DNA from: Ashinkailepas kermadecensis
Lineage: Eukaryota; Arthropoda; Thecostraca; Neolepadidae
DNA length: 64,000 bases
Direction of reading: 5' to 3'
NCBI GenBank assembly: GCA_034440615.1
Contig: JAOTOM010005107.1
Coordinates: 372,001 to 436,000 of the forward strand
Shown: positions 59,655 through 64,000 of the stretch, in pieces
How the letters are laid out: each line of letters starts with the position of its first letter
Position numbering within the stretch: the first letter of the stretch is position 1
Position numbers and translations under genes: made by a program
Notes under the pieces: generated by a model
What the model was told of the DNA's origin: nothing
Databases searched by the model: none
The model's input: the letters and a program-made list of their open reading frames with translations, nothing else

Positions 59655-60355
59655 TTCGGATAGGCAGGTAACATTTTGAAATACCTAACCTGTACTGTCA
59701 ATGCTCACTGTTCAAATCGGATCGACATCGGCGCATTTATGGTGCTCTCAGCGTATCTGTAGACATATAAACCCAAAACCATCGGCGAGTAGTCTGCGTC
59801 ACTACAGAAACACTATGAGGTAGTTAAAATTATTATAGTTGAGTTAGGTGAAATCGTATCAAAATTCCACCAGATGACAATTAAATGCCGTTGCTGAACC
59901 CGATTCACCAATGCCGTCTTTGATCTTCTGTTGCATCGTAGTGATCTTAACTAGATCAGCAGATCTCCAAGCTACCTTTAATGTCATGTTGTGCACACAC
60001 GGCGTGCACTCTTGTTTGCTCGTCAGCTCCGTGCGCTCTTCTAGTTGCGGAGATATTGACACACATATCGACCCCTCCCCCACTACCATCACCGGAAAAT
60101 GGACGCACGCCAGCGTGGCCCCTTTAAGAGAGGCAACCAGGAGACAGCCTAACCGTGTCAGTCGCGTCGGTCAAGCATGTGACCGCGTTCTGGCTCGGTG
60201 GCGGGTATTGTGAATGACTGTTCACGAAAGCAGGCGGCACATTGGGCAGTTTCTAGCTGGGTTTTACCTCAATAGATCTCACAATATTCAGTCGCAAGCC
60301 TTGAACAATAATTATACATCTGATAAAGAGACAACTGTAGGAGGTTCTGCAATAA

Positions 60356-60397
<42 letters not shown>

Positions 60398-61375
60398 CGA
60401 GGTCGCGAATAAATATATTCTCCCCATACTGATAATCTTAGTTTTACATGCTAACTTCATATACTTTTGAAGAATGCTTGACAGACGCATGATTATTGAT
60501 TCGGCATAGTGATAATGTTACGCATGCACACATTTCAGGGGAAACTGTCTGAGCTGCGCAACACAGGTAGGATCACACGGGCAATGCTTCAGGTCAAACT
60601 CTTCTTGTGGATGAAAATGAAAGGCAGCGTATTACTGCCAAGGAATCCAACGTTTACGTGAATCAGATTGGTGGTTAGCGCGTCGGGCATGGAGGAAGAC
60701 CTGGTCGCTCTATATCAAAACGCCAGATATGACCATAAACCTGGCGTTGTGCACACCGGAAGTCGATTCAAGCGTTGGTTTGTTCACCAGTGCAGGCTGT
60801 CAACAAAAGAGCGTCCAATTGTAGAACCCGCGCCATAAGGGTAGTATTAAACGGCTTAGTACACAAGTACTAAACCGTTAGTTAACAGGCCTATGTGTGA
60901 CTTTGCCAGATAGTAGTTTATGCACACCATGCATATGGTGCCATTATTTGCAAGAATATATCAACCTTATGAAATGACAACTGACATATTTCCAACAAAC
61001 GCGTATTGCGGTGTTTTGATTCAGCTGGTAGCAGACAGCACATGAATTGAGATGAAATACTCTAGAAATATTATTGAACTATGTAGAGGTTTTAAGCATT
61101 TTGTCGGACATTTCGCGCCTTAGACACTGTCACACCCCAGCGCTGATTTATGTTGGACATTTCCTCGCTTGGACGTCATGGCGTTTGGACATTCTGACGC
61201 CGTGCCGTCCAATACACCAGTCGGCCAGTACCAGGCCCGCCAGGAAATGGCGCCACCTGCTTACGCCAACCGCCGACCGCCATACGCCGACAGGCGGCCG
61301 GTGAAACCGCGCCACACTCGCGGGAAACGGAGCAGCCATGGAGCGCACTGGCCGAGACGGCGCGCATGATACCAG
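59655..61375. other. flanking DNA with no recognised gene
   Basis: AT-rich, with a (TA)n run at 60359-60391. A GC-rich patch lies near 61200-61370. No domain is recognised. Confidence 0.45.
60359..60391. repeat. (TA)n microsatellite
   Basis: A short TA run of about 33 bp. Confidence 0.95.
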
Positions 61376-61377
61376 CG

Positions 61378-61743
61378 CGCGGGTGGCTGACCCCGGCTCT
61401 GCCAGAGACCTGTCCCACAGACGAATAACCCCGCCCCTGTCAGGGGTCCACCCCGCAGACAGCTAACCCCGCCCCTGCCAGAGGCAGGCCTCGCAGACGA
61501 CTGACCCCTCCCCTGTCAAGAGGCCCACCCCACAGTCAGCTGACACCGCTTATGCCAGACCGCGGGTGGCTGACCCCGCCTCTGCCAGAGACCCGTTCCA
61601 CAGACGACTGACCACGCCCCTGTCAGGGGCCCACCCCGCAGACAGCTAACCCCGCCCCTGCCAGAGGCAGGCCTCGCAGACGACTGACCCCTCCCCTGTC
61701 AAGAGGCCCACCCCACAGTCAGCTGACACCGCTTATGCCCAGC
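61378..61743. repeat. 183-bp direct duplication, GC-rich
   Basis: Two adjacent copies of a 183-bp segment starting CGCGGGTGGCTGACCCCG are nearly identical. Each is itself built from diverged units of about 37 bp with ACCCCGCCCCTGCCAGAG. A G-run of 14 follows at about 61791-61804. Confidence 0.93.
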
Positions 61744-61804
61744 ATCTGACCTTGACTTTGCTGCAGGCCTGATCTACTGACGACGCGGTCGGGGGGGGGG
61801 GGGT

Positions 61805-62530
61805 GGCTCCCTGAATTCCAGACCAACCCAATCCAATAATTTTAGCACAGCACTACGACGTTCAATGGTAAATAATGAGTTGGAAATTGGTTTTCGCCTC
61901 CCTGACCAAATGACCTGTCGCCGCTAATGACCTGACCCAGGAGGCTGCTATTGTGGCCGAAGCGGGAGGGTCGATGCACCACCTGGGGTGGTAGTCAGGG
62001 AGACCATGAGTTCGCTTCCGTTCCTTGCTCACGGAGTAGTGAATCATAATTTTGAAAAGCTGAATGAGAGCTTAATCTAGCAGTGAAGCATTGATATATC
62101 AGTAGCCTACGACTGCTGGGCATGCAGTGGGTGTCTCTCGTGGGAGAAACAAAATCGGGAACAATACCACGAAGTGTAGAATTGAGCGCCTCGTGTGCTT
62201 TCTGCACTAATCTGCTTCATATGTTGTCTATGGTGCCCCACTCCCGGATCATAATTATCACTTGGGGTGCGTCGACAGGGAAATCCTCGTGAGCACTGAC
62301 AAATCCCACGATGATGTAAGATCATGAAATGTGATGGCAAAAAAAGGGAACTTGGGTCTCAAATGATTGTCATTACAACGACAAAACATAGGCCTTGATT
62401 CCTGTGGCTTTAATTTGGAGGACAAATTAAGGCGCATGAGAACGGCATGACCGCACCAACATATGACGCTTCCATTTTATTGGAGTAGCTGAGCAGATGG
62501 CCGAATTTGTTCCAAGTGCTAACCAAACCA
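61805..62530. other. flanking DNA with no recognised gene
   Basis: Unique sequence with no domain-bearing frame. Confidence 0.45.
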
Positions 62531-62533
62531 CAT

Positions 62534-62915
62534 GCGTTTTGTGGACGTATGGGATGTGGACGGCGGACGTATGGGATGTGGATGGTGGACGTATGGGGTG
62601 TGAATGGCAGACATGTAGGATGTGGATGGTGGACGTATGAGATGTGGATGATGGACGTATGGGATGTGGATGGCGGACGTATGTAATGTGGATGATGGAC
62701 TAATGGGATGTGGATGGTTGTCGTATGAGATGTGGATGGTGGACGAATGGGATGTGGATGGCGGACGTATGGGATGTGAATGGTGGGCGTAAGGGATGTG
62801 GATGGTGGACGTAGGATGTGGATGGCGGACTTATGATATGTGGATGGCGGATGTTTCGGATGTGGATGGTAGACGTATGGGATGTGGATGACGGACGTAT
62901 GTGATGTGGATGATT
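62534..62915. repeat. 22-bp minisatellite, consensus GGACGTATGGGATGTGGATG
   Basis: About 17 copies with frequent single-base and short indel variants. Confidence 0.94.
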
Positions 62916-63039
62916 AAGTATAATGCTCCCCGAAACTGGTTATGCAGGTCGAGTGTCCACTACCAGGCGTGTTCCGGAACATCTCACATACGGATACGTA
63001 AATGCAGCAAGCGTTGGTGAATCCCATGTCTACTCTCAG

Positions 63040-63205
63040 GAGTGGACCATACATTAAAGGTGAACCCTACATCCACTCTCAGGAATGGAATTTCAAAGGT
63101 GAACCCTATGTCCACCCTCAGGGATAGAACTTCAAATGTGAACCCTATGTCAACCCACAAGGGTGAATTTTCAGATGTGAATACTACATCCAACCCTCAG
63201 GAGTA
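63040..63205. repeat. 39-bp minisatellite
   Basis: Four copies around GTGAACCCTATGTCCACCCTC and ATTTCAAA. Confidence 0.9.
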
Positions 63206-64000
63206 GACATTCAAGGACATTATTGGGAGGACTCAGCTATCTCAAATATGGTGAGATTAAAATACATTGGAGGGGCTCATTCATCGGAAGTTATTTCAAA
63301 ACCTCTCATTCATGGAGGAGATAAACGGAGCATTAGAGACCTGAAGCCCCTCCAAAGAGATGAAAAACTCTGCCCATGTCTACCATATTCCCGTCCAGCA
63401 CACTTCCAAAAGAACCAACTTCTATAGAGTGCAGTGGTCAAGCTCCACCACAAGCAGTCAGAACAATCAGCTTTGGCAACCTACATACCATATCTCAGCA
63501 TATTGCTTGGACACTGATAAGCTGTCGCTAGACAAAGCCACGTGTCTGTGTTGGAATATCTTCTGAATAAGCACGTGGGAAGATATATTTTGATCCCTGG
63601 ACATGCCATGGGAAAGCATCAGTCGATGAATAAGTGTCAACCTGCAGATGGCAGCACGCACGGCAGCTCGAAAACGAAGGCAAGTAATTGGGCAGAACAT
63701 TATGCCAGGCTGCATATAGCTGATCATTATGCTCAGCTTGAGTCAGAACTAGCATTAGGCACACCTTTTTGATTGCTTTGGATGTTTTGCATGCGAATAT
63801 TCAACCTTTCATAACCGTTTTAGAAAATGTGAAGTAGAAGTGGATCTCCTTAGGTTTGGCCACGTCACCCGATATGACCCTAGTCAGCTTAGTGAATAAA
63901 TGCACCATTCGGCCACATACCAGACTGTTCATTTTACTAAGAGACCAATCACCATGGGGGAAATTAATTACCGTGTGCCTATTAACGGCCACTGCACGTG
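63206..64000. other. flanking DNA with no recognised gene
   Basis: AT-rich. The open frames (up to 86 codons, 63467-63772) are unassigned. Confidence 0.45.

Overview
The window is animal (eukaryotic) DNA, most likely from an arthropod and probably a crustacean. The main evidence is one large intron-rich gene on the minus strand that reads as a group III chitinase (Cht7 type), an enzyme family best known from moulting arthropods. Very high minisatellite and microsatellite content and scattered transposon remnants fit this. A barnacle or similar crustacean is only a guess.

Layout. 1-1739: 3' part of a piggyBac-like DNA transposon (transposase C-terminus, long 3' non-coding part, candidate right end at a TTAA). 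1744-26100: gene-poor DNA dominated by tandem arrays (8-bp GTTCGGGT, 36-bp, 41-bp with a 205-bp higher-order period, a 3.2-kb 30-bp satellite, 36-bp, 24-bp and 35-bp arrays). 26612-58823: the chitinase gene, with a 19-exon coding model that keeps frame across every junction. Its introns hold LINE and Ty3/gypsy-type remnants, a 300-bp foldback element and many arrays. 58824-64000: the upstream flank, with a tRNA-derived SINE head near 59470 and more arrays at 61.4, 62.5 and 63.0 kb.

The chitinase. The joined exons encode 1057 residues if translation starts at the ATG nearest the signal sequence. In order they encode a hydrophobic N-terminal signal or anchor, a basic Ser/Arg/Gly-rich linker, a first GH18 domain with catalytic DGLDLDWE, a linker of about 90 residues, a second GH18 domain with catalytic DGIDIDWE, and a C-terminal six-cysteine CBM14 (peritrophin-A) chitin-binding domain. 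Both catalytic sites look intact. The expected role is chitin hydrolysis or organisation at the cell surface or in the cuticle.

Most unusual signal. Many tandem arrays in this gene are nucleated at its exon-intron boundaries. At exons 2, 3, 9, 10, 11 and 14 an array begins at the 5' splice site. At exons 12, 16 and 18 it abuts the 3' splice site. At exons 3, 12, 16 and 18 the repeat unit clearly contains exon sequence plus the splice signal, so the pre-mRNA carries strings of decoy splice sites. At exons 2, 10 and 11 the unit is a multiple of three and stays open in frame, which could allow linker-length variation. I know of no name for this pattern, and it is the strongest candidate here for something undescribed.
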